Source: Amoebidium appalachense
Lineage: Eukaryota; Ichthyosporea
Reading direction: 5' to 3'
Assembly: GCA_963693365.1 (NCBI GenBank)
Contig: CAVNZM010000015.1
Span: 4,154,001 to 4,218,000 of the forward strand
DNA: 64,000 nucleotides
This document shows positions 11,116-42,613 of this stretch, one piece after another; position 1 is the first letter of the stretch; each line of letters starts with the position of its first letter. A program made the position numbers and the translations under genes. A model generated the notes under the pieces. It searched no databases and was not told the DNA's origin. It saw only the letters and a program-made list of their open reading frames with translations.

Positions 11116-12413
11116 AATTTTAACTACCCTTACAGGCTATGCGCACACGGCACCCATAATTATATTAGACTATTGTGCATGTAGCCTATGTACACTCGGA
11201 GATCCAACACTCGCACGGCGCAGCTAATTTCACTGATTTACTGAATATCCCCTCAGTGAAGGCCGCCCCAGAGGCCCCGGACCGGGGCCAAAATAATAAC
11301 TTGATAATACAATAATAATCTAGTATTGAACGTGCAGTGCCACGCGTGCGTAATCATATGCAGTGCCACAGTGTGCTAACAAATCATTTTTAATTTTATT
11401 ACATAACAGCATCTGGGAACCGTTGAACGGAATCTTATAATACTTGAAGAAACAAAACTTCAAACAAAATAAAGAACTCGAGCAAGGCGCGATTGGCAAA
11501 TGGACACACTGTCGGCACTGAGCCTATTAGCTAAAGGGGAAGCGTTCGTTCATATGCACCGTCCAGTGGCTGCGACGCGTGTGTGAACATGTGTGCTACT
11601 AGGTGAGGGGGAGGGGGGGAGATCGAAGATTTTGGGTGGGACCGGTGGGGGGGTTTTCAACACAGGTTGTTCTTTTCCAATTCTATCCCGGGAGGTACGG
11701 TTCCGTCCGAGGCACTACATAGCGCAGCTCGGACTTCGAGCTCGCCGCACTGACAACAGGCTGTTTATACACGAGTACTAAAATGAAAAGCAACAATAAT
11801 ATGATGTACCTAAAAGGTTGCCATGTTCAAATACGTATTCCGTTTTCAAATACGTATGCCGTTAAGTCGGCGTTTGCATGCATAGTGGTAGTGCATAGTT
11901 GTGCACAGCACATACTCATGTGATTTGCCATGTTTCAGTGGAGTCATGGCAGGGGTAAACCCGTTGCACCCATTTATTATCATATGTGGACGGACTTTGG
12001 TATGTCCAATTCCTTATCACACGGTGGCAGTAGCGGAGCTGGGCTGGACGGGACGCCCCCCGGGACATCAGGGGGGGGGGGGGGGGGGGGGGAGGAAATC
12101 TCGCACATTTGACCTTATAACATGGTTGAGGGCGTAGTGTAGAACTAGACAGTCCGTCGCCGAAAGATTCAAATGGATGACTTGAAAAAGGGGAAATGTC
12201 TTAAAGTTGAAACACTATATACATCGACCTTCCACGACCCCCCCCCCCCCACACACACACACACTACCCAAACACACCCTCCATCCCAACACAGAAACTT
12301 GTCAATAAATTCCACTGGTGAACCCACTTCAACCCTCTCAATATAGCCTAGCAGTTACCGCATGCAAGGAGAGTTTGACCATGCCTAGGGACAGGAGACC
12401 TTTTTATAGGGAC

Positions 12414-12448
<35 letters not shown>

Positions 12449-12930
12449 TTCCGAAGGTGTTGAATAACTACGCCAAGTGCAAACTTCAACTAATGCACCA
12501 TCTTCAAAGCATGAGACACCCGCTGCGAGCACAGCATGCACCCACTTTCGTATACATAACAGGAAAAACAGAAATGCAGCTTTAACAGAAAAACACCAGC
12601 CGCAGAGAGGAGCCATTGAAAGGAAGTCTGGGAATACATGGCACGCATGCAGGACGAGCCAAAAAAATACAGTCGGAGCAGAAAGCCAGCAACAGGCGAG
12701 AACCAACACAAACACCCACGAACGGAAAAGGGGCAGGCGGCGGGGGAGGGGGGGGAGATCGCCAGCAGGCCATCGATGCGCAAAATCCCCTGGGACCTAG
12801 CCAACCCAAAATGGTTGGTTCAGACCGAGGTTCCGCTTTCGCACATTTAATGACCACTAGCCACCAGTGGCAGTGTTTAAATAAGAAAGAAAAGGAAGAA
12901 AAAGAACTTCAAGAAACAATTTCCCACCAA
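11116..12930. other. intergenic, no recognised gene
   Basis: No gene recognised. It holds poly-G at 12071-12091 and 12416-12447, a C/CA tract near 12238-12264, and GA-rich sequence. Open frames around 12400-12860 have no domain and no codon bias. The 3' UTR of RPS27A would lie just below 12931; no canonical AATAAA is seen there on the minus strand. Confidence 0.5.
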
Positions 12931-14053
<1,123 letters not shown>

Positions 14054-14073
14054 CTATTCGGCACTATTCGCTG

Positions 14074-14081
14074 TGACGTCA
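14074..14081. promoter_or_regulatory. CRE TGACGTCA upstream of RPS27A
   Basis: Perfect cAMP-response element (bZIP/CREB-ATF site) about 180 bases upstream of the RPS27A ATG. Together with the E-box it marks the likely promoter, about 13900-14100. Confidence 0.45.
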
Positions 14082-14120
14082 GAGGGGCTTGATAAAGTCC
14101 TCGAACCTCGGGAATCCGAA

Positions 14121-14144
14121 TCAAGGCCTCTTAGGAGGCCTTGA
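14121..14144. repeat. hairpin-forming inverted repeat
   Basis: Two perfect 10-base arms (tcaaggcctc / gaggccttga) around a four-base loop, flanked by copies of aatccgaa. It sits upstream of the RPS27A promoter; role unknown. Confidence 0.7.
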
Positions 14145-14217
14145 TCCGAATCCTTGGAGTTCTCAGATGTCAGAGAGCGGGATCTGGAGAGGAGAGTGGG
14201 GGGGGAGGGGGGAGGGG

Positions 14218-14267
<50 letters not shown>

Positions 14268-15501
14268 GGAAGATGGGGAATATCTTGAACATTTTGGCAA
14301 TGGGGAAATGAATATAATGTGGGATGCTAATACTTTTGGAACCCTAACTAAGGCCCGGACTCGCCTAGAGGGCATATGCATGCTGTAGTCTCTCACTAAT
14401 TTTTCAACTAAATCCTCCCCCCTCCCCCCCCCCCCCCCCACTCTCTCTCCCCCCCCCCCCCCCACACACACACACACACGTACACACACACACACACCAG
14501 CGGCACCACGACCACTACACAGGCTGGCACTCCGTGACCACGTATATAAAGTGCACATATGTGGTGCCTCCACCCCAGGCAGCAGCTATGCATATGCATG
14601 TGCGTATATGCCACGTGACACGTGTATATTAAATCTAACAGCTCATCGCCATATTAAAATAAATTTCAAAAGTTATAATCTAACACCTACCACGGCGGTG
14701 CACACCTTCTGCAGTGGTGGCAATGTCGCATGAGCCAGAGATTATCATGAGTACTATTTATGTTGGAATATTCAATTTTATAATTTCTATAATTTTCCGT
14801 ACAATTCATGCCCACTAACCATACATGCATACATTACATGTGCACAGTCATAAATGTGATCACATTCAATATGCCATAGCACTCAAGAATCACCAGGCTG
14901 CTACATACATATATTCAAACTACAACCGGGTCACTATAACTGATGATTCGTAAATCCGCATCCTAGAGCTGGTACCCACCCGAAAAGACGACGGCCCATG
15001 AAGACGGTCCGCACGGAAAACACTGGTATTCGATTAGCCCTGGCAGTCGAGATCGTGTCGAAAGGGTCCTTCGGGATATCCATCCGGATGCAAAGTCCAA
15101 GAAGCCGTTAAGACGTTAACACAACTATAAAGAATTGAAGCACATACGATAGATACACACACACACTTACTACTGTTAACTGTGCTGAAATTTCTACGGT
15201 GACAGTCTCCACATTCCAAATACACCTCACCGTATGGCATTAAATTTTCCATCGACTAAGATGATTAGATCTAAACACAACATGGTACGAAATAGTAAAT
15301 GCACCTGATATCGATATACAGTGCAAATCCTAATATAGTAACTGTTCTCCAATCTCACACCCCTTTCTCTTTTTAGAATTTGTACATTAAGGTAATTTAA
15401 CTTGGTTTCCACGTACACTATTCCGTCGCTAGCCTACGTGTCGTCATTGACCATGCAAATCCCAACAAACTTTCCGTCTCCTCGGTGTCAGCCTAAAAAC
15501 A
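14145..15501. other. intergenic with poly-G and CA tracts
   Basis: Holds a poly-G tract at about 14221-14267, a poly-C/CA tract at 14417-14497 and AT-rich sequence to 15500. It includes the 3' flank of the bHLH-PAS gene. No coding sequence recognised. Confidence 0.5.
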
Positions 15502-31672
<16,171 letters not shown>

Positions 31673-33685
31673 TTTCGATTCAAGGGTTTTTTAGTGAGTT
31701 TTCACTTTGCATCTACGAGTTCAAGGCCCCCATTTCGAATTCCTTGGTGATCTGATTCATGGCGACAGGACCTTTGAACATGAAACGAAAAAACCCTTTA
31801 GAGGCTTTTGAGTGTGAGGACACAATTCTCCAGTGTTAATTTCTTGAAAAATCTCACTTATTCTAGTGTTCGTCAAAGTGAGTTGTTCAGGATCTGCTGA
31901 GGCAGCATAGCAGCCGTGAAGAACATGACTCACACAGCACCTTGCAAGTTTGGTAAACCTTGGCTGTGCAAGCTAATGTCCATCATTGACATTACGTTTG
32001 TTAAAACGTAAGCATTCTCATCTGAGCTTTCTAAGTTTGAATCAAGCAATACCATCAAAACATAAGTCGTGCCCCCAGGAAATGTCACAAGTCAAGAGGA
32101 CAATAATGGTTGATTTGCTTGAAGCTGAGAAGAAAACCAACGATGAATGATGAATACCAACTTCACACCCTTTCATTACTTGAAGCTAAGGGCACACCCT
32201 TTCATTACTTGAAGCTAAGGGAAACTACAGCAAAACACAAGACTCTGCTAGAGCTTTCTTTTCCTCCCACGCAAAAAAAATAAAAATTTCCATGGTGACA
32301 CAGAAACTTCAAGGGGACGCGTGCGCCCGCCCCCAAAAAACATGAACTTCGCCCTGGGGAGGCATTCTGGCGCGAAAATTTTTTTGTTCCGCGCGGCGGG
32401 ACACGCCCTAACAGCCAATCGGAATGGCGTAAGCATTGTGGCCAGCGGCCGCCGTGGCGGACACACTTTGCAGCTGGCAATATTTTCTATAAACAGTACC
32501 CGCAATATACATCACTTTTTTATTTAGGTATGTATATGTATTCAAATGTTTATATTATTTTTTATTTATTCAAAACAATATCATAAAGTTATGGTAAATC
32601 TTACACACAAGTGGTGCCGTCTTGCGCCGCCGGCGTCTGCAGACCAAACTTTCAAGAGAAATTCTTGACAGCCTTTATGACGACCTTCGAAGCTAAAGAG
32701 GCACTTGAAGGCTCTGGGTTTTTTCCATTCTACTAGTCTCAGCAAGCATACTAGTTTATATACGCGTTTATTTTTATGCATATGATACATTTATTTCCGA
32801 TTACCTCTAGAATAAAACACACCGTGAAAGGTTCTCTTATATTTGCGCTGTGCTGCAGTGCGTGCACGGTATGGGCAACGGTGGGCTGTTGATTGGCAGG
32901 GTATGAAAATCGGCGACGCCGAGGTGGCCGCCATTAGCACCACCAACACGGGTAAGCCTAAATACGCGCACACAACTACTATCCTGGGGGGAGGGGAAGG
33001 GGGAGGGGGCAGAGAGGGGGAGAGTGGGGGATATATTATTCCATGCCATGTCATATTGGTTTTTGGTGTATTCTTCATGGACTGCAAATTTATGGGAGGG
33101 GCCTGGGACAAGCATCCGAACACGCGGATCATAATAGGCCTCCCGGGGCTTGCAATTATTATGGATGAGAGTCTCAGCCCACGTGCAAAACCCCGTGCGT
33201 GACCCAGGAGTTTGCACGTGCCCTATGTACGTGCATTGAGCTGAGCAGTGAGCAGGCCAACACACACGTGGCACACACACACATACACACACACGCGTTA
33301 CACTAATAGTTAAATTTTGAAACTTAGTACTAGCCTAAGAGCTCAGTAAGGGGCCATTCACGATGCAACATCAGGCCCGTTTCAACGGGTACCGTCTAGA
33401 TCTTTTCGGGGCTACCGAGGCTGGGGGAAACTTCATGACTGATGATATGATAACTTCGGGGACCCTGAGCCTGGGTGGGAGTTGGGGGGGGGGGGAGGAG
33501 GAGGAGGTGAGGATTTGGAGGGAGGGACTCGTAGCTTCCCTAACTTAGTTTAGTATGCCATGATGGTGATCGGATATTGTCAAGTTATGTTAGTAGCCTG
33601 TGCACAAGGAAAGCCCTCATCAACTTCAGCAGAGTATTTCTTTTCTGATTACTGAGCGGCGGCCGCTTGAACTTCTCCGGAAGCT
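31673..33685. other. intergenic upstream of the bHLH-PAS gene
   Basis: Apart from the GC-rich island, no gene is recognised. A 23-base direct repeat (cacaccctttcattacttga) occurs at about 32165 and 32191. Confidence 0.5.
32330..32480 (-). promoter_or_regulatory. candidate CCAAT promoter of the bHLH-PAS gene
   Basis: A GC-rich island about 700 bases upstream of the ATG (minus strand) in otherwise AT-rich sequence. It carries CGATTGGCTG (inverted CCAAT), a GGGCGTG box and TTTTCGCGCC, which matches an E2F site. It could equally serve a plus-strand transcript; no gene is recognised there. Confidence 0.3.
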
Positions 33686-33689
33686 TATG

Positions 33690-35640
<1,951 letters not shown>

Positions 35641-35644
35641 CTTA

Positions 35645-36596
35645 AGACTTTAGACCCTAAACCGTCACTAAGTGAATGACTCCTGTACTCAGGGCCGCTG
35701 GTGATTCAGAAATTTGAAATTTAAGGTCACCTATTAATGTACTTACTACATACAGTATACAGTGGACAGGTACGTGTGTGCGCTGCCGCACGCACACGGT
35801 TTTTGTGCACACGTGTGCTCAGCCTGACGTCTCAAACGGAATGTGTGCCATGACCCTCGGAGGCCGACCTTTACCGTGCGCAGGCTAAACAGAAGCATGC
35901 ATGGCACTCGGCCCGGGCGGGCGGGCGTCGTGGTGGTCACGGTGGTACAGTACATACGGTGGTGGTGCTGGGGCCCGGGGAACTTTCAAGGGAGTATCCC
36001 TCCAGGGAATGATTTTCAATATGCACATACAAAACATTACTAATAAATACCGCTAATTGGATATTGATGTTGGTTGATGTGGGAAGTGCATAGATGTTCC
36101 TAGATGTAGGAAGAGCACGATTAACGGTGGTACAGTCACGCCTGGGCTATAGAGCAACCCTTCGTTTTCCCCCGGGCCGGGACGGTTGTTCTATCTAAAG
36201 GTAGGTCTATCGCAGGTGATGGCGCAAACATAGAGTGATTGCGCATAACGTAATATGTAGTAGGATAGTTGGAAATCCACCATGCCCGGTTAGCACCTAT
36301 ATAGAGTGATCACTGAGATAGAGTGATAGATCACTGAGAGGGACATAATTTTTCTTGAAAGGAAAAAAGGGAGAGAAACACCATGATCACAAAGGGACGC
36401 GCTGCCTATAGCAAAGGGGATAGCGCTCGTTATGTGTCTGCGCCAGCACGTCTGCCACGGGCCTGGGATGCCACTAAATTGCACAAGTACCACTGGCTAG
36501 AAGAAGACGGTGTTTTGCGACCGGGGAAAAAAAAAAAGGATGGGGGACTCTGAGGTCGGGGATTTCGGAACGTTTTTTTTTTTTCTTTTTTACCCT

Positions 36597-36627
<31 letters not shown>

Positions 36628-36662
36628 GGGGGTGGTGGGGGGAGGGGGGGGGATGGCGTGGT

Positions 36663-36706
<44 letters not shown>

Positions 36707-36926
36707 GGGGGGGGGGGGGAGCAGGGGTTGTTCTATCTCAGGGCCTAGGCCCCCGGGTAGTTTCAACATAGGGTTGTTATGATCCCAGGCGGTACTGAAA
36801 CATGCGAGTCATCCGTATGCCCATAGTCTTCCGGTAGATGAGTCCACAAAGCACGCCCTTTTTGGTTGGGTTAAAACGCATCAATTCGGCTGGTGAAAGC
36901 GGATGATTAGCTAATAGAGCACCGCG
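35645..36926. other. intergenic, no recognised gene
   Basis: No gene recognised. Contains poly-T and a poly-G stretch of more than 100 bases (36606-36720). Around 36893-36963 there is an A-box-like TTAGCTAATAGAGCACC that recalls a tRNA D-arm, but no convincing T-arm. Confidence 0.5.
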
Positions 36927-37467
36927 TTGGGATATTCGGGTTGGTTGTGAGGTTTTCCGGGTCGGGCCGAAGGCCTTAACGGGCCTGCGGCCCGTCTATT
37001 GGGCCATAGGCCCTAGGCCGCTAGGCCTGGGGCCCGGGGACCCGGGGACCCGGGGGCCCGGCCCGGCCCGCGAGCCACCCCCCCCCCCCGGCCCGGCCCG
37101 GCCCCCCGGCGCCCGGGGTTAGCAGAGTCCCGTCTATTGGGCCATAGGCCCTAGGCCGCTAGGCCTGGGGCCCGGGGACCCGGGGACCCGGGGGCCCGGC
37201 CCGGCCCGCGAGCCACCCCCCCCCCCCCCGGCCCGGCCCGGCCCCCCCGGCGCCCGGGGTTAGCAGACTCTGCTAACCCCGGGCGCCGGGGGCCGGGCCG
37301 GGCCGGGGGGGGGGGGTGGCTCGCGGGCCGGGCCGGGCCCCCGGGTCCCCGGGTCCCCGGGCCCCAGGCCTAGCGGCCTAGGGCCTATGGCCCAATAGAC
37401 GGGCCGCAGGCCCGTTAAGGCCTTCGGCCCGACTCGGAAAACCTTACAACCAACCCGAATATCCCAA
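36927..37467. repeat. large GC-rich inverted repeat with nested duplication
   Basis: Left end ttgggatattcgggttggtt and right end aaccaacccgaatatcccaa are inverted copies, and the arms (with aaggccttaacgggcctgcg and repeated GGGCC/GGCCC words) match inward to a centre near 37265 (ttagcagactctgctaa). The left arm contains an extra direct copy of about 135 bases (36998-37132 versus 37133-37268). It resembles a foldback element or MITE and could form a long hairpin. Confidence 0.85.
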
Positions 37468-37734
37468 TATTGCTTCATTCTGATTGGTTGTCACACCACG
37501 GGGTTTCCCGATTGTTCTTCGAATGACATTTGCTATCACTATCAGACAGTTCTCCAATATCAGAACAGAAAACGGTCTCTACCCAGATGGCCAGATGGCC
37601 AGGTCAAATTCAGTGTGTGGAAAAAGGTGGATAAAACGGGATAAAACGGTGAGCAAAATGATCTGGCCATCTGGCCATGTGGCCATGGAATCTCTATATC
37701 TAAAAATAGCTGCCACTGCGCCGGGGCGTGGTTC

Positions 37735-37925
37735 CGGGAGGCAGGGGAGCAGGGGAGCAGGGGGAGGCACGTGAGCACTCACTGGGGCCTGGTTCCGGGA
37801 GGCAGGGGAGCAGGGGGGGGCACCCAGTGTGTGGGTGTGCATGTGGCAGGGGAGCAGGGGGGCAGGGGAGCAGGGGAGCAGGGGGGCAGGGGGGCAGGGG
37901 GGCTGGGGGGCAGGGGGGCTGGGGA
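37735..37925. repeat. GC minisatellite (GCAGGGGGGG/A)n
   Basis: Short units of about 9-10 bases (ggcaggggagcaggggg) interrupted by a duplicated segment with ggcctggttccgggaggcag. No coding role. Confidence 0.9.
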
Positions 37926-38004
37926 GACTGGCATGCCACTCACGGGGAGGATAGTGTATGTTGGCACGTGTGGGTGTGTGGGTGATAAAGGCAGAAGCCA
38001 CAAC

Positions 38005-38288
38005 ACGTGTGGTGTCTAAACAGCCTATAGGCATGCTCCGTGTGCAGGCACCAATTTCTACCCTCTTCTGGTTGGTGCCAAGAGGCAGCGCCCTACATGT
38101 GTGGTGTCTAAACAGCCTATAGGCATGCTCCGTGTGCAGGCACCAATTTCTACCCTCTTCTGGTTGGTGCCAAGAGGCAGCGCCCTACACGTGTGGTGTC
38201 TAAACAGCCTATAGGCATGCTCCGTGTGCAGGCACCAATTTCTACCCTCTTCTGGTTGGTGCCAAGAGGCAGCGCCCTACACGTGTGG
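38005..38288. repeat. 92-bp tandem repeat, 3 units
   Basis: Three almost identical units, starting acgtgtggtgtctaaacagc at 38005, 38097 and 38189. They sit directly at the left border of the mitochondrial segment. Terminal repeats are known on the linear mitochondrial chromosomes of Amoebidium; whether these are such repeats is inference. Confidence 0.95.
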
Positions 38289-38625
38289 GGCCCAGTCTAG
38301 TTATTTCACATAGCCCCCTCTTCTCTTCTTCTATTCTAGGCATGTGTCACGATATAAGATGAAAATAAAAATCCTAAATCCAGAATATGGTAAAATGTCA
38401 TTTTTGGAATTTTAGCAGATCATATTTTTGAATTTATGAAATTAATAAGTTCATTATAAATGTAATTTACTAAATTATCACGTAGAGTAAAGAATCTAGT
38501 ACTATTAACCTAGAACTTTAGGAGTAGAATATAATCATTCAATGTTATTACAGGAGTATAAATAAAATAACCATTCAATGTTATTATAGGAGTGGGATTA
38601 AATCATTCAATGTTAGGAAAGAAAA

Positions 38626-39384
38626 ATGATGTACATAGGAATAGTGATGATACCATTAATAAGTAGTATAGGAGCTGGCCTTTTCGGTAGATTTATAGGT
38701 ACGAAAGGTGCAGGAATATTAGCAACGACAAGTATAGGAATAACAGCATTATTTTCATGAATTATAGGATATAAAGTAATAACAGAAGATACAATTATAT
38801 ATACAGGATTAATAGGTAGATGAATAGAAAGTGGAATATTATCCATTAGTATGGGAATAAGAATAGATAGTATTACAGCGATGATGTTAATATTAGTAAC
38901 AACAGTATCGTGATTAGTACATATGTATTCAACTGGATATATGTCAGAAGATCCACATGTTCCTAGATTTATGGCATACTTATCTTTATTCACTTTCTTT
39001 ATGGTTGTTTTAGTTACAGGAGACAACTTAATTCAATTATTTATAGGATGAGAGGGTGTAGGGTTATGTTCTTATTTATTAATTAATTTTTGATACACTA
39101 GAATACAAGCTAATAAATCTGCAATTAAAGCTATGATAATGAATAGAATTGGAGATTTAGGATTAACATTAGGAATATTAGCAACTTATTATACATTCGG
39201 GGCAACAGATTATTCAACAATCTTTGCATTAGCGTCGAGTGCTAAATATGAAACAACTATTATAGCTTACAACGGAATGGAAGTATATAATTTAACTTTA
39301 ATAGGAATATTATTCTTAATTGGAGCAATAGGTAAATCCGCTCAATTAGGATTACATACATGATTACCATCAGCGATGGAGGGT
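38626..39384 (+). CDS. nad5: NADH dehydrogenase subunit 5, exon 1 (mitochondrial)
   Basis: 253 codons of nad5, the proton-pumping membrane subunit of respiratory complex I. Typical motifs: [56 protein letters not shown] and GLHTWLPSAMEG. Six in-frame TGA codons fall at conserved Trp positions, so a mitochondrial code applies. Codon use is extremely A-biased (ATA, TTA, GGA, AGA). The exon ends after GGT, the usual group I insertion after T. A and T rich sequence with three copies of attcaatgttatta lies just upstream. No frameshift or stop disturbs the exon. Confidence 0.96.
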
Positions 39385-40053
39385 AAATTAAGCAACACCA
39401 ATTTAGTAATACAAATAAGATTATTTAGTAATAAAGGAGCACAATTATTTTCATCAACCATTCTAGAGGTAATCGTAGGATTAATGCTTTCAGATGGATA
39501 TTTGCAAAAGCCCACTTCGGAGACTAGTAACAGTCGTTTAGAATTTACATTTAAAGAGGCGAGTTTAGAATATGTAACAAGATTAAAATTTGAAGTATTA
39601 GGTAGTATATGTACAAGAAATCCGCCTACTCCGTGGCCTAAGACTAACCCTTCTCAATTCTGATTTGGGTCGAGATGTTATCCTTTCTTGAAAGATTTAC
39701 GTAAAATATGATATAAATGGGACGAGACTATAAAAAAAGATGTAAAAATTATTCCCTTTGATTTTGTGGAGAAGTATTTTACAGCAAGAATGTTAGCATT
39801 TTGAATTATGGGTGATGGATATTGATGTAATGATCAAAATACAGTTCACTTAAGTACAGAAGATTTTTCTTATAAAGAGGTAGAAACTCTTATTAAATTA
39901 TTAGATGAAAAATTAGGACTTAAAGCTACTATGAAGAAAAGAAAAGGAAAAGATAGAATTAGATTTAGTGGTAAAGCCGCTAACTTAAATAAACTACGTG
40001 AATTAGTATTTCCTTATATGCACTCCTCCTTTATGTATAGATTAGGTTTATAG
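39385..40053 (+). CDS. LAGLIDADG homing endonuclease in nad5 intron 1
   Basis: 222 codons in frame with the upstream nad5 exon, ending at TAG. Two LAGLIDADG helices are visible: IVGLMLSDGYLQ and LAFWIMGDGYWC, about 100 residues apart, so it is a single-chain two-motif enzyme that would cut the intronless nad5 allele. It reads TGA as Trp like nad5. The acidic residues (SDG, GDG) are kept and the frame is intact, so activity is possible. It is probably made as a fusion with exon 1 and processed. Confidence 0.9.
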
Positions 40054-40362
40054 ATTGGGCCCTCCTTAAACTTCACTATATGCTAGAAACTACCGCAGCA
40101 CCAGAGTGCAAAAAGTTCTCTACTCTCATGAAAGCAGAAGAAATAATGTCTTTCAAACTTATGTATTTTGACTAATGGGAGTAACTGGCTCTTTAATATT
40201 TAAAGTGCCGATGAACATGAGGTACAATTAGCAGGAAACCAATCGTTACAAAGGTAACTTAGTAGGATCCTCAGAGACTATACGTGAAGCTCGAATAGAT
40301 AAACTATGCTATTCTAGAAAAAATAGTCCAACACACATAGAATGGTATTTGATGCCAGTGTG
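39385..40362 (+). other. nad5 group I intron 1
   Basis: Begins after T at 39384 and ends with G before CCA at 40363, as group I introns do. Core-like elements are visible near the 3' end (cctcagagactatacgtg and aatagtcc, the P7/P3 type pairing). The 5' two thirds is the homing endonuclease ORF. Confidence 0.8.
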
Positions 40363-40579
40363 CCAACTCCAGTGTCTGCATTAATTCATAGTGCAACTAT
40401 GGTAACAGCAGGTATATTTTTATTAATTCGTAGTTCTCCAATTTTAGAATTAAGTTCAACAGCATTATTTTATATAACAATTATAGGAGCATTAACTGCA
40501 CTATTTGCAGCCAGTGTTGCTATAGTACAAAATGATCTTAAAAAAGTGATTGCCTACTCTACTTGTTCCCAATTGGGGT
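40363..40579 (+). CDS. nad5: nad5 exon 2 (mitochondrial)
   Basis: 72 codons plus one base: [19 protein letters not shown] to [13 protein letters not shown], the most conserved core of Nad5. Together with exon 1 (MEG/PTP) and exon 3 (LG/YMAF) it restores the universally conserved sequence. Same A-biased codon use as exon 1. Confidence 0.96.
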
Positions 40580-41579
40580 GAATCGTTAGAACAGTAGAAT
40601 CAGATGTAATAGGTAGAAGACAGTATTCAACTTCATAAAATGGTGGGATAGTAATAAGAGTAGAGATGTACTTCCAGACAAATCGGAATGTCCATGAGTG
40701 TTTAATCTAGAACAAACTAGTCAATATTAATTAAAATATGAAGGTATTACAGTACTTTACGTCTAACGGAACAAAGTTGACGTGAAAAATGTACATAGGA
40801 ATAACTGTATAACCGTGGAATCGATTTGGTAATTATTTTTGGTTCAAAGTATATAGAAGAACAGTTGAGCTCGATGGCGATTTGTATGATTTTGAAAAGT
40901 ATTATAACAATACTTTTGAGCTATATATACTACAAATCTTGCTGAATACAGTTTCATAGTTAGAGTTAACTATAGCTACATGAGTTGAGCGTGGAAATCC
41001 GTAATACAATATTCAACCAATTATAGATCTTTTTGTTTAAGCGAATCATTACAGATTTGTAAAATCAGTTGCACAGGATATACGAGATAAAATTAGTAAC
41101 ACACTAAAGGGAAGAACTGTTAGTTAAAACCAAATCATGTAAAAGGAGCACATAAGACTAAAGTTTATTGCTATAATGAAATGAGAATATTTGATGGGAT
41201 ACGAATAATGCAGCGAGAATAAGGATTATCTGGAAGTATTTTAATTAGAAGCAAATTTGACAATCGTAAACTATTCCGAGCTCAGTGTGAAGAAAAATTG
41301 GTTCCTTTGTACATCTCTTTAATCTTAATTACTATCACTACTAAATCATGTGCCCCTAATTAAATTCCACTGTATGCTGGAAACATCTAAAGCCTTAGGT
41401 ACTCTTAGATAATGTAAGAGTAACAATCTTAAGGATTACAAATCGCAATGGTCAACCCGCCGGAAACCTCTGTTAATAAATATTAGCTAGTCGGATCCTC
41501 AGAGACTACACGTGGAACAGAACATATTACATGTTTTGATGATATAGTCCAATCAATAGTGAGAACTATTGGGCCATTG
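40580..41579 (+). other. nad5 group I intron 2
   Basis: 1000 bases inserted after T and ending in G. The 3' part holds cctcagagactacacgtgg and gatatagtcc, the same core pairings as intron 1. No long ORF remains; the 5' half may be a decayed endonuclease reading frame. Confidence 0.75.
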
Positions 41580-42613
41580 ACATGGCTTTTGCTTGTGGTC
41601 TTTCTAATTACTCAGTTAGTTTATTCCATCTTTTTAATCATGGTTTCTTTAAAGCTCTTCTTTTCTTAAGTGCAGGGTCTGTTCTTCACGCTTTAGCTGA
41701 TGAGCAAGATCTTAGAAAAATGGGTGCACTTATTTATTCTCTCCCCTTTACTTATTCAATGATGACTATCGGGTCTTTATCTTTAATGGGATTCCCATTC
41801 CTTACAGGATTCTATTCTAAAGATCTTATATTAGAGTTAGCGTATGCTCATTTTTCTTTCCATGGTACATTTGCTCATTGATTAGGAACTTTAGCTGCTT
41901 CATTAACTGCTTTCTATTCTTTCCGTCTTATTTATCTTGCCTTTATTAACACTCCAAACTCTTCTTACTCTCATTTCTCACATTCGCACGAGCCAGTGCT
42001 TCCAATGATGTTTCCTTTAGCGTTCTTGGCCTTCTGTTCTATTTTTGTTGGTTATTTCTTTAAAGATCTCTTTGTTGGATTAGGATCTCCTTTCTTCTCT
42101 TCTGCAATTTTTGCACTTCCTTCTCATCCATCTCCATTAGATTCGGAATTTATCCCTTCATCAGTTAAACTCTTACCTCTTATATTCTCTATGTTAGGAG
42201 TAGCCATAGCAACATTCTTATATCCATTCTATTCAAGTTCATCTTGAATTAATCCACTATTCTCTACTCCATTAGCCTTATCTATTCACTCTTTCTTATC
42301 TTCTTCATGACATATCGATTGATTATATAATGAAACATTTGGAAAACCTTTCCTTCATTTTGGACATATTGTTTCGTATAAAGCAATTGATCGTGGTTTA
42401 TTAGAGTCCTTAGGACCTAATGGTCTTTCTTCTTTATTTTATTCGTCTTCTAAAGTCTTATCATCTCTCCAATCAGGATATATTTATCATTATGCTTTTG
42501 TTATTTTCGCTGCTACTACTTTATTCTTTGCGCTTTCTTTATTTTCATCTCTTACACTTTCAGTTTCACTTCCAGTGCTCTTTTTAATTCCTCTCCTTTG
42601 TTTATTTATTTAG
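41580..42613 (+). CDS. nad5: nad5 exon 3 (mitochondrial, stop)
   Basis: Two bases plus 343 codons and TAG. Starts with (Y)[17 protein letters not shown], continues with [31 protein letters not shown] and a hydrophobic C-terminus. Trp is TGA here too. Codon use is quite different from exons 1-2: CTT/CTC Leu, TCT Ser and ATT Ile instead of TTA, AGT and ATA. The joined protein is about 669 residues, the normal size. Confidence 0.95.

Noticed and set aside
36893-36963. tRNA gene or tRNA-derived SINE head
   Set aside because: The A-box-like part is good but there is no proper T-arm or acceptor pairing.
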